From NCBI GenBank assembly GCA_946186535.1, contig CAMHNT010000013.1:1-16131 (forward strand): a stretch of 16,131 nucleotides of DNA, read 5' to 3'. This document shows, one piece after another, positions 7,040-13,613 of the stretch. Position 1 is the stretch's first letter. The number at the start of each line of letters is the position of its first letter. The notes beneath the pieces are model-generated. The model was given only the letters and a program-made list of their open reading frames with translations. It searched no databases and had not been told where the DNA came from. The position numbers were made by a program, and so were the translations under genes. This DNA comes from an uncultured Clostridia bacterium (GTDB lineage: Bacteria; Bacillota; Clostridia; Oscillospirales; Acutalibacteraceae).

Positions 7040-7828
7040 ATGAACAGTATTTTACTTGCGGTATTGATTGTTGTAGTAATAGGCGTAATCGTAGGCGTTG
7101 TGCTTGCGGTCGCATCGGTTCTCATGGCTGTTCCGGTCGATGAAAAAGCGGTGGAGATTCAAGAACAGCTCCCGGGCGCAAACTGCGGCGCATGCGGATT
7201 TTCGGGCTGTTCGGGCTATGCTGCGGCTCTCTCTAAGGGCGAAGCGGAGCTTGGACTCTGTTCCCCCGGCGGTCAGGCTGTCATAGACGCTATCGCACCG
7301 ATTCTGGGTCAGGAGGCAGTTGCAAGCGTTCCGAAAACCGCAGTCGTTCACTGTAACGGAACGGACGACAACACATCAAAGGTAACAAGATATCAGGGTA
7401 TCCATTCATGTCTCGCAGCAACTCAGCTTTACGGCGGAATGGGCGAATGCTCATACGGCTGTATCGGCTTCGGCGACTGTGTGGCGGAATGCGAGTACGG
7501 CGCAATTTCTGTATACAACGGTGTTGCTGTTGCCAATCCGGATCTATGTAAGGCTTGCGGAAAGTGCGTTAATGCCTGCCCGAAAAAGCTTATTTCAATC
7601 GAACCGAAGAAGTCGAGAGCCATTGTTAAATGCAGCAACTGCGACAAGGGCGCACTCACGAGAAAGGCGTGCAAGGTCGGCTGTATCGGCTGTATGAAGT
7701 GCGTAAAGACCTGTGAAAACGGCGCAGTCAAGGTTGAGAATTTCCATGCGGTCGTTGACCCGGAGAAATGCACAGGCTGCGGAAAATGCGCCGAGCAGTG
7801 TCCGCAGAAGATTATATTTATGGCTTGA
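7040..7828 (+). CDS. rnfB: Rnf complex subunit B (polyferredoxin, electron entry)
   Basis: Electron entry point of the complex: accepts electrons from reduced ferredoxin. 262 residues: one N-terminal membrane helix (about residues 4-28), then the 4Fe-4S domain with NCGACGFSGCSGYA and a later CSPGG cysteine, then cysteine-rich ferredoxin segments: CSYGCIGFGDCVAEC, CKACGKCVNACP, CIGCMKCVKTCE and CTGCGKCAEQCP. The number of ferredoxin-type motifs is high, as in clostridial and acetogen RnfB. AAGGAGG lies 7 bases before the ATG. Last gene of the operon; a terminator follows. Confidence 0.96.
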   Translation: MNSILLAVLIVVVIGVIVGVVLAVASVLMAVPVDEKAVEIQEQLPGANCGACGFSGCSGYAAALSKGEAELGLCSPGGQAVIDAIAPILGQEAVASVPKTAVVHCNGTDDNTSKVTRYQGIHSCLAATQLYGGMGECSYGCIGFGDCVAECEYGAISVYNGVAVANPDLCKACGKCVNACPKKLISIEPKKSRAIVKCSNCDKGALTRKACKVGCIGCMKCVKTCENGAVKVENFHAVVDPEKCTGCGKCAEQCPQKIIFMA

Positions 7829-7889
7829 TAGTTATATGTAAGAAATTTTTCAGCGGTACAAATATTTATTGAATCACGTTAAAAAAATA

Positions 7890-7930
7890 AAAACAGAAGT
7901 ACGGTTTATCGCTGTACTTCTGTTTTAGTT
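7890..7930 (+). terminator. Terminator after rnfB
   Basis: A 13-bp perfect stem (7890-7902 with 7914-7926), 11-nt loop, flanked by A-rich and T-rich runs so it can act in both directions: for rnf from the left and for the nucleotidyltransferase gene from the right. Confidence 0.85.
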
Positions 7931-7990
7931 TTATCAAATTGATTCGTAAAAATTTATGATAATGCAAAAATTTCAGGCTATTTGAAAAAA

Positions 7991-8455
7991 TCAGAGTGCT
8001 TGTTCTATTAATCTGATTTTTTCTGAATCCTGCTTGTTTTTCTTGTTCACACGATAGCCGTCCTTTGCTGAAGCCGTGTAAACTTTCAGATAGTCTTTCA
8101 AATCAAGAAGATAGTATTTTATTCCTTTTTCTTCAACAACCGGAATTCGTGAAATATCAATATCGGCAAATGGTTTAAGGCTTTCGAGTGCTGCAAAGGC
8201 AACGTTTAAGCTGTTTTTTGAAAAAGCGTGCTCGTGGAGGTCGTAAAGCCGATATCCTGATTTGCCGAGAAGTTCTTCAAGTTCTTCCCAATTGTCATTC
8301 AAATATATTTCAGGAATAAGTATATCAATATCGTCGGGATTTAAATCAATCCCCAGTCTCTGTTCAAGACCCAGTGAGCCGAACAAAAGAGGTATGATAT
8401 TCAATTCATTGTTTAAATTCCCGGAGATTTTCAGAAATTCTTCTTTTTTGTTCAT
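7991..8455 (-). CDS. Small nucleotidyltransferase-like protein
   Basis: 154 residues. The N-terminal half has the minimal nucleotidyltransferase pattern: a hydrophobic strand, then G26-S27 (PLLFGSLGL), then D42-x-D44 in NPDDIDILIPE; a later acidic strand FADIDIS could supply the third metal ligand. The C-terminal KDGYRVNKKNKQDSEKI resembles the closing Arg/Lys-Asp segment of small kanamycin/lincosamide-type nucleotidyltransferases and MNT-like proteins. The substrate cannot be told. AAAAGGA precedes the ATG. It stands alone on the minus strand with its own promoter and a perfect dyad at it. No HEPN partner gene lies next to it, so a two-gene MNT-HEPN toxin-antitoxin pair is not supported. Confidence 0.7.
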   Translation of the reverse strand: MNKKEEFLKISGNLNNELNIIPLLFGSLGLEQRLGIDLNPDDIDILIPEIYLNDNWEELEELLGKSGYRLYDLHEHAFSKNSLNVAFAALESLKPFADIDISRIPVVEEKGIKYYLLDLKDYLKVYTASAKDGYRVNKKNKQDSEKIRLIEQAL

Positions 8456-8473
8456 ACGATATATCCTTTTGAA

Positions 8474-8504
8474 GTATTATGATATCAGAATTATATCATA
8501 ATAC
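8474..8504. promoter_or_regulatory. Perfect 12-bp dyad over the nucleotidyltransferase promoter
   Basis: GTATTATGATAT (8474-8485) and its exact inverse (8493-8504) around a 7-base centre. It covers the predicted -10 (8490-8495) and start of transcription on the minus strand, so it reads as an operator rather than an RNA hairpin. The regulator is unknown. Confidence 0.6.
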
Positions 8505-8518
8505 TCAAATAGGATCAA
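8490..8518 (-). promoter_or_regulatory. Promoter of the nucleotidyltransferase gene
   Basis: Minus strand TTGATC (8518-8513), 17-base spacer, TATAAT (8495-8490); start expected near 8483, leaving a leader of about 28 bases with AAAAGGA. Confidence 0.65.
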
Positions 8519-8553
8519 GAGTTTGTTTACTGTTTTTATAGTCGAATTTGTTA

Positions 8554-8916
8554 TCAAGCCTTATCCGCAGATTTCGCAAACAGCGAAGCGAGAAATCCGA
8601 ACAGCAGAGCCGCCGTTATTCCTGCCGCCGCAGCGGTTATTGCTCCGGTGAAAATTCCGAGAAAGCCGTGAAGATTGACGGCGCTCTTTATGCCCTTTGA
8701 AATCGTGTAGCCGAAACCGGAAAGAGGGACGGTTGCGCCGGCACCTGCAAAATCCACTATCGGTTCGTATATCCCCAATGCCCCCAGTATTACACCGGCA
8801 ACAACAAATGCCGTTAAAATTCTTGCCGGTGTGAGAGAGGTTTTGTCGATGAGGATCTGACCTATAACACAAATAAGTCCGCCTACCCAGAATGCATTAA
8901 CAAAATCCATTATCAT
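8554..8916 (-). CDS. spoVAE: Stage V sporulation protein AE
   Basis: Small membrane protein of the SpoVA channel that moves Ca-dipicolinate in the forespore and out at germination. Seen: FWVGGLICVIGQILIDKT, then TPARILTAFVVAGVILGALG, then FAGAGATVPLSGFGY and a Gly/Ala-rich last helix, the standard signature of the ~115-residue SpoVAE (AEb) family, with about three or four helices. The frame runs to a GTG at 8925, but AGGTGAT overlaps that codon and is well placed for ATG 8916, giving 120 residues. Its usual partners spoVAC and spoVAD are not beside it, so it is solitary here. A close match to the sigma-G promoter consensus lies upstream. Confidence 0.93.
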   Translation of the reverse strand: MIMDFVNAFWVGGLICVIGQILIDKTSLTPARILTAFVVAGVILGALGIYEPIVDFAGAGATVPLSGFGYTISKGIKSAVNLHGFLGIFTGAITAAAAGITAALLFGFLASLFAKSADKA

Positions 8917-8957
8917 ATTTATCACCTGTACTTTTAAATTTATATGTTAATGAAATT

Positions 8958-8986
8958 TATTATGTACAAAGGATTTTGGAATATAC
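8958..8986 (-). promoter_or_regulatory. Sigma-G-type (forespore) promoter of spoVAE
   Basis: On the minus strand GTATA (8986-8982), a 17-base spacer, then CATAATA (8964-8958). This fits the published forespore consensus GHATR-N17/18-CATWHTA at every position. The start would be near 8950, about 34 bases before the ATG. Confidence 0.75.
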
Positions 8987-9029
8987 TTGAATATGGCGGA
9001 GTTTTTTATTTTTAAATTTAAAGTTTGAA

Positions 9030-9120
9030 AAGTCCCATTAGTAGGATAGAGAGAAACCCTGTCGCCTTAAGTCCGCAACCTCGGGCGGTGGCTTGTGTAA
9101 AGAATGTGTATGGAATCGGG
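9030..9120. other. Unassigned GC-richer segment before the Q/N-rich gene
   Basis: Between spoVAE and the next promoter lies a stretch richer in GC than its AT-rich flanks. It can form a hairpin of 8 bp with wobbles (9059-9066 with 9084-9091), or an alternative CCGC/GCGG pairing within the loop. It lies upstream of the +1 of the next gene, so it is not that gene's leader. I recognise no RNA family and see no ORF with a ribosome site. Confidence 0.3.
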
Positions 9121-9129
9121 GTAAAAAAG

Positions 9130-9158
9130 TTGATAAATGAATGATTTTGTGATATGAT
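9130..9158 (+). promoter_or_regulatory. Promoter of the Q/N-rich membrane protein gene
   Basis: TTGATA (9130-9135), 17-base spacer, TATGAT (9153-9158); start near 9165, leaving about 49 bases of leader with TAGGAGGGA. Confidence 0.7.
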
Positions 9159-9213
9159 GATCGTGTAAGGTTGTGAGTCTGAGATATTGTTTATTTAGGA
9201 GGGAATATATGAA

Positions 9214-10056
9214 ATGAAAGAGCCTATAAGTAAAAAACGCAAATTTATTAGTGCTGTCGGAGGTTTATCTCTTATCTTGCTGTTTGTTTTGCTTATAATT
9301 CTTACAGCAGTGAGTGGGCTGCCTGAAAATTTCAGGGACGGAGTCGATATGGTGCTTATATTTGTCTGGGCGATAGTTCTTGTTGTTATACATGTTTGTG
9401 ATGTTATGAGCGTGTTTTCGGAAAAGTTCCGTATAAAGATGAGAACTGCGGAACAAAAATCGTTAGCGGTTCCGATTGCGGAAATTGTTATGTTGATACT
9501 GTCTGTTATAGGGCTTTTCTGGGGAATGCTTGGTGTTACGTTTCTTCTTCTGGTTGTTGTTGTTTTTGGAGGCGATGTGATACATTTGCTAATTTTAAGC
9601 TGGGTTTTAGCAATAGTTATGGCTGTGAATATGATATCGATAATTGTTTCAAAATTCAAAATTGTTTCTGCCAGAAAAAAGTACAGTCAGAATATTCCTC
9701 AGCAAGCATATAATTATAATCAGCAGAATCAAGGCTATTTCAACGGATATCCTCAGCAGGGAGGGTATAACTCGTTTGGAACACCGCAGAATATCCCTAA
9801 TCAAAATCAGGGGTATTGCGGATATTCACAGCAGGGAGCGTATAACCAGTTTCAAACACCGCAGAATATTCCTGACCAGAATCAGGGGTATTGCGGATAT
9901 CCTCAGCAGGTAGGGTATAACCGGTTTGAGCCACCGCAGAATATCCCTAATCAAAATCAGGGGTATGGCGGATATCCTCAACAGCAATATGGTTTTCAGC
10001 AAAATCCCCAGAATACGGACCGACAGGATTTATACATGAATAATAACGGGCAGTAA
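9214..10056 (+). CDS. Four-helix membrane protein with Q/N/G/Y-rich repeat tail
   Basis: 280 residues, no recognised family. N-terminal half: four hydrophobic segments at about residues 13-32, 44-65, 86-115 and 121-146. C-terminal half (from about 155): a soluble tail of Gln, Asn, Gly, Tyr and Pro with few charges, made of three consecutive 25-residue units starting PQNIP(N/D)QNQGY(C/G)GY plus a degenerate unit before them. The composition resembles prion-like low-complexity domains and the PQ-rich tails on some Firmicute membrane proteins. The Shine-Dalgarno AGGAGGG is 10 bases before the ATG. A two-codon ORF (ATG AAA TGA, 9209-9217) overlaps this start. Monocistronic, with its own promoter and terminator. 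Function unknown. Confidence 0.8.
   Translation: MKEPISKKRKFISAVGGLSLILLFVLLIILTAVSGLPENFRDGVDMVLIFVWAIVLVVIHVCDVMSVFSEKFRIKMRTAEQKSLAVPIAEIVMLILSVIGLFWGMLGVTFLLLVVVVFGGDVIHLLILSWVLAIVMAVNMISIIVSKFKIVSARKKYSQNIPQQAYNYNQQNQGYFNGYPQQGGYNSFGTPQNIPNQNQGYCGYSQQGAYNQFQTPQNIPDQNQGYCGYPQQVGYNRFEPPQNIPNQNQGYGGYPQQQYGFQQNPQNTDRQDLYMNNNGQ
9709..10008 (+). repeat. 75-bp in-frame tandem repeats encoding the Q/N-rich tail
   Basis: Units begin at 9784, 9859 and 9934 (period exactly 75 bp), each starting CCGCAGAATAT, with a more diverged unit before them from about 9709. The DNA itself is conserved between units, not just the amino acids, which points to recent duplication and likely copy-number change. Confidence 0.85.
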
Positions 10057-10116
10057 GGGCTGCAATATGTTTCAGAAATAAATAGGAATGCGGCACTTAA
10101 TGCCGATATAAAAATG

Positions 10117-10152
10117 AGCCATGAAAAATTGAATGATTTTTCATGGCTTTTG
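10117..10152 (+). terminator. Terminator after the Q/N-rich gene
   Basis: A 13-bp perfect stem (10117-10129 with 10136-10148), 6-nt loop, then a short T-run. A smaller hairpin (10091-10105) precedes it. Confidence 0.75.
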
Positions 10153-10210
10153 TAATGGTCTTGTTGAAGAAACAGAACAATAAAAAATATGAAATTCTAA
10201 AAAAAGGGGG

Positions 10211-10239
10211 TTGACACGCCCGGGAATTAGTGGTATAAT
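10211..10239 (+). promoter_or_regulatory. Promoter of the tRNA pair
   Basis: TTGACA (10211-10216), 17-base spacer, TATAAT (10234-10239): perfect consensus, start near 10246, a few bases before the first tRNA. Confidence 0.9.
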
Positions 10240-10251
10240 AATTCTTGTCGT

Positions 10252-10325
10252 TGGGGAATTGTGTAACGGTAGCACGACAGACTCTGACTCTGTTTGTTGG
10301 GGTTCGAATCCCTATTCCCCAGCCA
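10252..10325 (+). tRNA. tRNA-Gln (anticodon CTG)
   Basis: Folds as a cloverleaf: acceptor 10252-10258 with 10315-10321 (U1-A72, usual for Gln), D arm 10261-10275, anticodon stem ACAGA/TCTGT with loop CTCTGAC and anticodon CTG at 10284-10286, T arm 10298-10314 with TTCGAAT. Discriminator G at 10322 and encoded CCA at 10323-10325. Reads CAG codons. Confidence 0.95.
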
Positions 10326-10350
10326 GCCTCACAAGAGTGAGGCTCAATTT

Positions 10351-10424
10351 CGAGGTGTGGCTCAGTTTGGTAGAGCGCTGCGTTCGGGACGCAGAGGTCG
10401 CAGGTTCGAATCCTGTCACCTCGA
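10351..10424 (+). tRNA. tRNA-Pro (anticodon CGG)
   Basis: Acceptor CGAGGTG (10351-10357) with CACCTCG (10417-10423), D stem GCTC/GAGC, anticodon stem CTGCG/CGCAG with loop TTCGGGA and anticodon CGG, T loop TTCGAAT. Discriminator A at 10424; no encoded CCA, unlike the neighbouring tRNA-Gln. Reads CCG codons. Shares the promoter of tRNA-Gln. Confidence 0.95.
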
Positions 10425-10430
10425 CTTAAG

Positions 10431-10472
10431 AAAACCGATAGAATCAATTTTTGTTGATTCTATCGGTTTTTG
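10431..10472 (+). terminator. Terminator of the tRNA operon
   Basis: A 17-bp perfect stem (10431-10447 with 10454-10470), 6-nt loop, ending in a T-run. The strongest terminator in the window. Confidence 0.92.
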
Positions 10473-10590
10473 TATTCAAAACATTATATTGTTTTATTGT
10501 AAATTTTATATTATATTAGAGGTGTGCACAAAAATATTATACTATTTCTTTTATAAGCCATAGATATTCTCTCATTTAAAGCTATCTTCT

Positions 10591-10763
10591 ATCAAACTTT
10601 CGCCACCCCCAACCCCCAGCTATGCATAAGTTCCGCCGAGCCAATCATGCTGCGCCTACGGCTTGCATTCTTGGGGCGTCACTCATCCCCGGAGGGGGCT
10701 TTATGGGTTCAGGGCGAAGCCCTGAACCCATTGGGACTGCGTCCCAAACCCTGCTTTTTTCTC
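10591..10763 (-). repeat. Intergenic hairpin repeat, copy D (minus orientation, interrupted)
   Basis: Read on the minus strand it starts AGCAGGGTTTGGGACGCAGT, carries a strong hairpin (GGGTTCAGGGC-GAA-GCCCTGAACCC on the plus strand), then AAAGCCCCCTCC and ends GGGGGTTGGGGGTGGCGAAA. These blocks match the copies at 13614-13732, 14619-14781 and 14782-14932 in order. The C-rich/G-rich hairpin of the other copies is split here by about 68 foreign bases (about 10619-10686). No ORF of its own. The rest of 10473-10821 is AT-rich with nothing else seen. Confidence 0.75.
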
Positions 10764-10821
10764 AAAAACATTAATTGAAGCTATTTTCAAGAGCAATTTA
10801 TAATGAAAGGAATTTTGAAAT

Positions 10822-11340
10822 ATGAGTTTTTTAGAGCTTGCCAAAAAGCGTTATTCGGTCAGAAAGTATAGGGATACTCCGGTTGAGGACGAGAAGCTCC
10901 GGAAGATTCTCGAGGCGGCTCACGTCGCACCTACGGGAGCAAACAGACAGCCGGTGAAGCTCATCGTCGTGAAGGAAAAGGAGGGGCTTGAAAAGCTGAA
11001 AAACGGTGCGAGGTTTTATGATGCGCCGGTCGTTGTCATTGTTTGCGTCGATAAGTCTAAGACTTGGACAAGACCGCATGACGGCAAGGTGATTTCAGAT
11101 ATTGACGCCGCTATTCTCACCGACCATATGATGCATGAGGCAACGGAGCTCGGTCTCGGAACACTCTGGATGTGCTGGTTCAAGGAGGATGTCATCAAGA
11201 AGGAGTTCGGAATTCCCGACGATATCGAGGTTGTGAATCTTCTGGGAATAGGATATGCGGACTGCGAGTCGGAATCTCCCGACAGACACGCTGAGAAGCG
11301 CATTCCGATTGATGAGCTTGTAAGCTATGAAAGATATTGA
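10822..11340 (+). CDS. Nitroreductase family protein (FMN-dependent)
   Basis: 172 residues, the compact clostridial nitroreductase type. Seen: the N-terminal RYSVRKYRDTPV motif (FMN phosphate-binding Arg/Ser/Arg), AAHVAPTGANRQPVKLIVV (FMN contact), and a C-terminal LLGIGYAD segment typical of the fold. It probably uses FMN and NAD(P)H; the substrate cannot be told. The start has AAAGGA 11 bases upstream. A TTGAAG-18-TATAAT match (10775-10804) exists, but it would start transcription inside that ribosome site, so the true promoter is uncertain. Monocistronic; a terminator follows. Confidence 0.92.
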   Translation: MSFLELAKKRYSVRKYRDTPVEDEKLRKILEAAHVAPTGANRQPVKLIVVKEKEGLEKLKNGARFYDAPVVVIVCVDKSKTWTRPHDGKVISDIDAAILTDHMMHEATELGLGTLWMCWFKEDVIKKEFGIPDDIEVVNLLGIGYADCESESPDRHAEKRIPIDELVSYERY

Positions 11341-11377
11341 TTTTTGAACTATGAACAATTATCGTACCGATATAAAT

Positions 11378-11422
11378 GCACTGCCCGTGAAAGATATATT
11401 TTATTCTCGGGCGGTGCTTTTT
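11378..11422 (+). terminator. Terminator after the nitroreductase gene
   Basis: A 10-bp stem with one G-U (11378-11387 with 11408-11417), 20-nt loop, followed by T5. Confidence 0.75.
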
Positions 11423-11483
11423 GTGTTAAAAGGGATTTTGAAAATTGCGGCATATAAAAAAGTACGGAAATGTATAAAAAAGC

Positions 11484-11512
11484 TTGATTTTTTGTGTAAT
11501 ATGAGTTATAAT
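11484..11512 (+). promoter_or_regulatory. Promoter of the marR-type gene
   Basis: TTGATT (11484-11489), 17-base spacer, TATAAT (11507-11512); start near 11519, leaving a leader of about 100 bases. Confidence 0.75.
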
Positions 11513-11550
11513 AACAATGTTAACAGATAACCATGTTAAATGTTGTTATT
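11510..11550. promoter_or_regulatory. Probable MarR operator (inverted repeat)
   Basis: AATAACAATGTTAAC (11510-11524) and GTTAAATGTTGTTATT (11535-11550) form an imperfect dyad overlapping the -10 box and transcription start. MarR proteins bind such AT-rich dyads as dimers and often repress their own gene. A second small inverted repeat (GTCTTAA 11580-11586, TTAAGAC 11601-11607) lies just before the start codon. Confidence 0.6.
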
Positions 11551-11622
11551 GTTTGGCAGAATTATAGTTATTATTGTAGGTCTTAATATTAATGATTATG
11601 TTAAGACTTCGGGGTATTGTGT

Positions 11623-12081
11623 ATGGTAACATCAGACAAACGGTTGGAATTTCTGACAACTATTCATTCGCTGTCAATGCTTAATTTTTCGGGTCTGCTT
11701 TCCCGAACCTCCCAGAGTGAGTTTCTCGTCATGGGGGCTGTCCTGAAACTTGAACAGCTTCACAACAGCAGCAATTACGGAATTTCAAATATTGCAGACA
11801 GCCTTTATGTCTCTTCGCCGGCGATTTCAAGAACAATAACTTCGCTTGAAAACAAGGGGTATGTCGCAAGATATACGGACAGGCTTAACAGAAGAAACAC
11901 TAACGTTAAACTGACCGAACTCGGAGCAGAGGTTTTTGACGCAGAGCGAGCGAGACTTTCGGAATTCATGAACAGTGTGGTTGAACGAATGGGCGAGGAA
12001 AAGCTGTCTCAGCTTTTAAATCTTTCAAATGAACTGCTTATTAATGTCGAAAAAGAAATAAAATCGAGAAAAAATGAATAA
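11623..12081 (+). CDS. MarR-family transcriptional regulator
   Basis: Winged-helix dimeric regulator. I start it at ATG 11623 (GGGGT seven bases upstream) rather than TTG 11617, giving 152 residues, usual for MarR. The core GISNIADSLYVSSPAISRTI (about residues 51-70) is the helix-turn-helix, TSLENKGYVARYTDRLNRRN continues into the wing, and helical N and C termini would form the dimer interface. The ligand is unknown. Own promoter with an overlapping dyad suggests autoregulation. Citrate synthase, 90 bases downstream on the same strand, has a separate promoter, so whether it is a target is not shown. Confidence 0.93.
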   Translation: MVTSDKRLEFLTTIHSLSMLNFSGLLSRTSQSEFLVMGAVLKLEQLHNSSNYGISNIADSLYVSSPAISRTITSLENKGYVARYTDRLNRRNTNVKLTELGAEVFDAERARLSEFMNSVVERMGEEKLSQLLNLSNELLINVEKEIKSRKNE

Positions 12082-12094
12082 TTTTTCCGAAAGC

Positions 12095-12123
12095 TTGCAT
12101 TATTAGCGATTTAGTTGTATACT
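12095..12123 (+). promoter_or_regulatory. Promoter of citrate synthase
   Basis: TTGCAT (12095-12100), 17-base spacer, TATACT (12118-12123); start near 12130, about 42 bases before the ATG. The dyad found at the marR promoter is not repeated here. Confidence 0.7.
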
Positions 12124-12171
12124 ATTAATGTAATAAATTTATTATGAAAAAACGAGAAGGAAGTGTTGGAC

Positions 12172-13551
12172 ATGGCTGACGGAATCAGATTTATTGAAAA
12201 GAATTGCTTGCATACAATGCCTGATGTCAAGAAGTATGCTCAGCTTTGTACTGAGAATACAAAGTTTGACCCCGAGCTGTACTACAAGTATGACGTAAAA
12301 AGAGGTTTGAGAGATCTTGACGGTAAAGGCGTTCTGACCGGACTTACCGAAATTTCCGAAATCAGACAGAACAAGATTGTCGACGGCAAGACGGTGCCAT
12401 GTGACGGTAAGCTGTTTTACAGAGGATATAACGTTGAGAATATTATTTCCGGTTTCCCGAATGACTCGAATTTCGGATTTGAAGAGGTTACGTATCTTCT
12501 CCTATTCGGAAATCTTCCGACTGCTGAGCAGCTTGAGGATTTTAAAAATATTCTTGCGGCGTACCGCGCTTTGCCGGATACATTCGTGAGAGACGTTATC
12601 ATGAAAGCTCCGAATTCGGATATGATGAACGCACTCGCAAAGAGTGTTCTTACACTCCATTCGTACGATAATCAGGCGAACGACATTTCTATCGAGAACG
12701 TACTGCGCCAGTCCCTTCAGCTGATTGCGGAGTTCCCGATGATTTCCGTTTATTCGTATCACGCATACAAGTACGCAAACAGACACAGTCTCTTTATCCA
12801 CAACCCCGACCCTACGAAGTCTACTGCCGAGAATATCCTGATGATGCTTCGTCCCGACAAGCAGTACACAGAGCTTGAGGCAAAGGTTCTCGATATCGCG
12901 CTTGTTCTTCATGCGGAGCACGGCGGCGGTAACAACTCGACATTCACGACTCACGTTGTTACAAGCTCGGGTACTGATACATATTCCGCTATCGCAGCGG
13001 CTCTCTGTTCGCTCAAGGGTCCTAAGCACGGCGGTGCAAACGTTAAGGTCTGTGGAATGTTCGACGAGATGAAGGAGAAAATAAAGAACTGGAACGACGA
13101 GGACGAGGTTACGGCTTATCTTGAAAAGATTCTTCATAAGGAAGCTTTTGACAAATCCGGTCTTATCTATGGTATGGGTCACGCAGTATATTCAATTTCC
13201 GACCCGAGAGCAAGAGTTTTCAGCGGATTCGTTGAGCAGCTCGCAAGGGAAAAGGGAATGATGGATGAGTACGCACTCTATGAGAACGTAAGAAAGATTG
13301 CGCCGGTTGTCATCGGAAAAGAGCGCAACATCTACAAGGGAGTCAGTGCGAATATCGACTTCTACAGCGGCTTCGTTTATTCGATGCTCGGTCTTCCGAT
13401 TGAGCTTTACACTCCGCTTTTCGCTATCGCAAGAATTTCCGGTTGGAGCGCTCACCGCATTGAGGAGCTCATCAATGCAGGAAAGATCATTCGTCCGGCA
13501 TATATGAGCATTGCAAAAGAGCGTGAGTATATCCCGATGGATCAGAGATAA
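12172..13551 (+). CDS. gltA: Citrate synthase
   Basis: Condenses oxaloacetate and acetyl-CoA to citrate; in fermenting Clostridia mainly for glutamate synthesis. The start is taken at ATG 12172 (AGAAGGAAG upstream) rather than GTG 12163, giving 459 residues, at the long end for bacterial forms. The catalytic triad is visible: His247 in LHAEHGGGNNSTF, His286 in GPKHGGANV, Asp396 in NIDFYSGFVY; MGHAVYSISDPRARVF is the family segment between. An N-terminal extension of about 50 residues precedes the usual domain. It could accept propionyl-CoA (2-methylcitrate synthase), but no prp genes are near. An AT-rich 10-bp hairpin (13555-13580) without a T-run follows the stop. Confidence 0.93.
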   Translation: MADGIRFIEKNCLHTMPDVKKYAQLCTENTKFDPELYYKYDVKRGLRDLDGKGVLTGLTEISEIRQNKIVDGKTVPCDGKLFYRGYNVENIISGFPNDSNFGFEEVTYLLLFGNLPTAEQLEDFKNILAAYRALPDTFVRDVIMKAPNSDMMNALAKSVLTLHSYDNQANDISIENVLRQSLQLIAEFPMISVYSYHAYKYANRHSLFIHNPDPTKSTAENILMMLRPDKQYTELEAKVLDIALVLHAEHGGGNNSTFTTHVVTSSGTDTYSAIAAALCSLKGPKHGGANVKVCGMFDEMKEKIKNWNDEDEVTAYLEKILHKEAFDKSGLIYGMGHAVYSISDPRARVFSGFVEQLAREKGMMDEYALYENVRKIAPVVIGKERNIYKGVSANIDFYSGFVYSMLGLPIELYTPLFAIARISGWSAHRIEELINAGKIIRPAYMSIAKEREYIPMDQR

Positions 13552-13613
13552 TATTTATTTTTCTGACAAGAGAAAAATAAACCTTCCAATAGGAACACAG
13601 GCGTAGCTTTTGA

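Noticed and set aside
7991..8925. Nucleotidyltransferase plus neighbour as an MNT-HEPN toxin-antitoxin pair
   Set aside because: The neighbour is spoVAE, not a HEPN protein, and the two genes have separate promoters.
9784..10008. CRISPR-like array at the 75-bp repeats
   Set aside because: The repeats are contiguous, in frame within a gene, with no unique spacers.
10097..10563. ORFs on both strands through the tRNA region
   Set aside because: They are translations of the two tRNAs and their flanks; such frames are frequent false calls.
10775..10790. TTGA-N8-TCAA as an FNR/CRP-type site before the nitroreductase gene
   Set aside because: The FNR/CRP spacing would be N6 between these half-sites; here it is N8, and no regulator is nearby.
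12502..13182. A 226-codon minus-strand ORF
   Set aside because: Antisense to the citrate synthase gene, whose catalytic residues are intact; no independent support.
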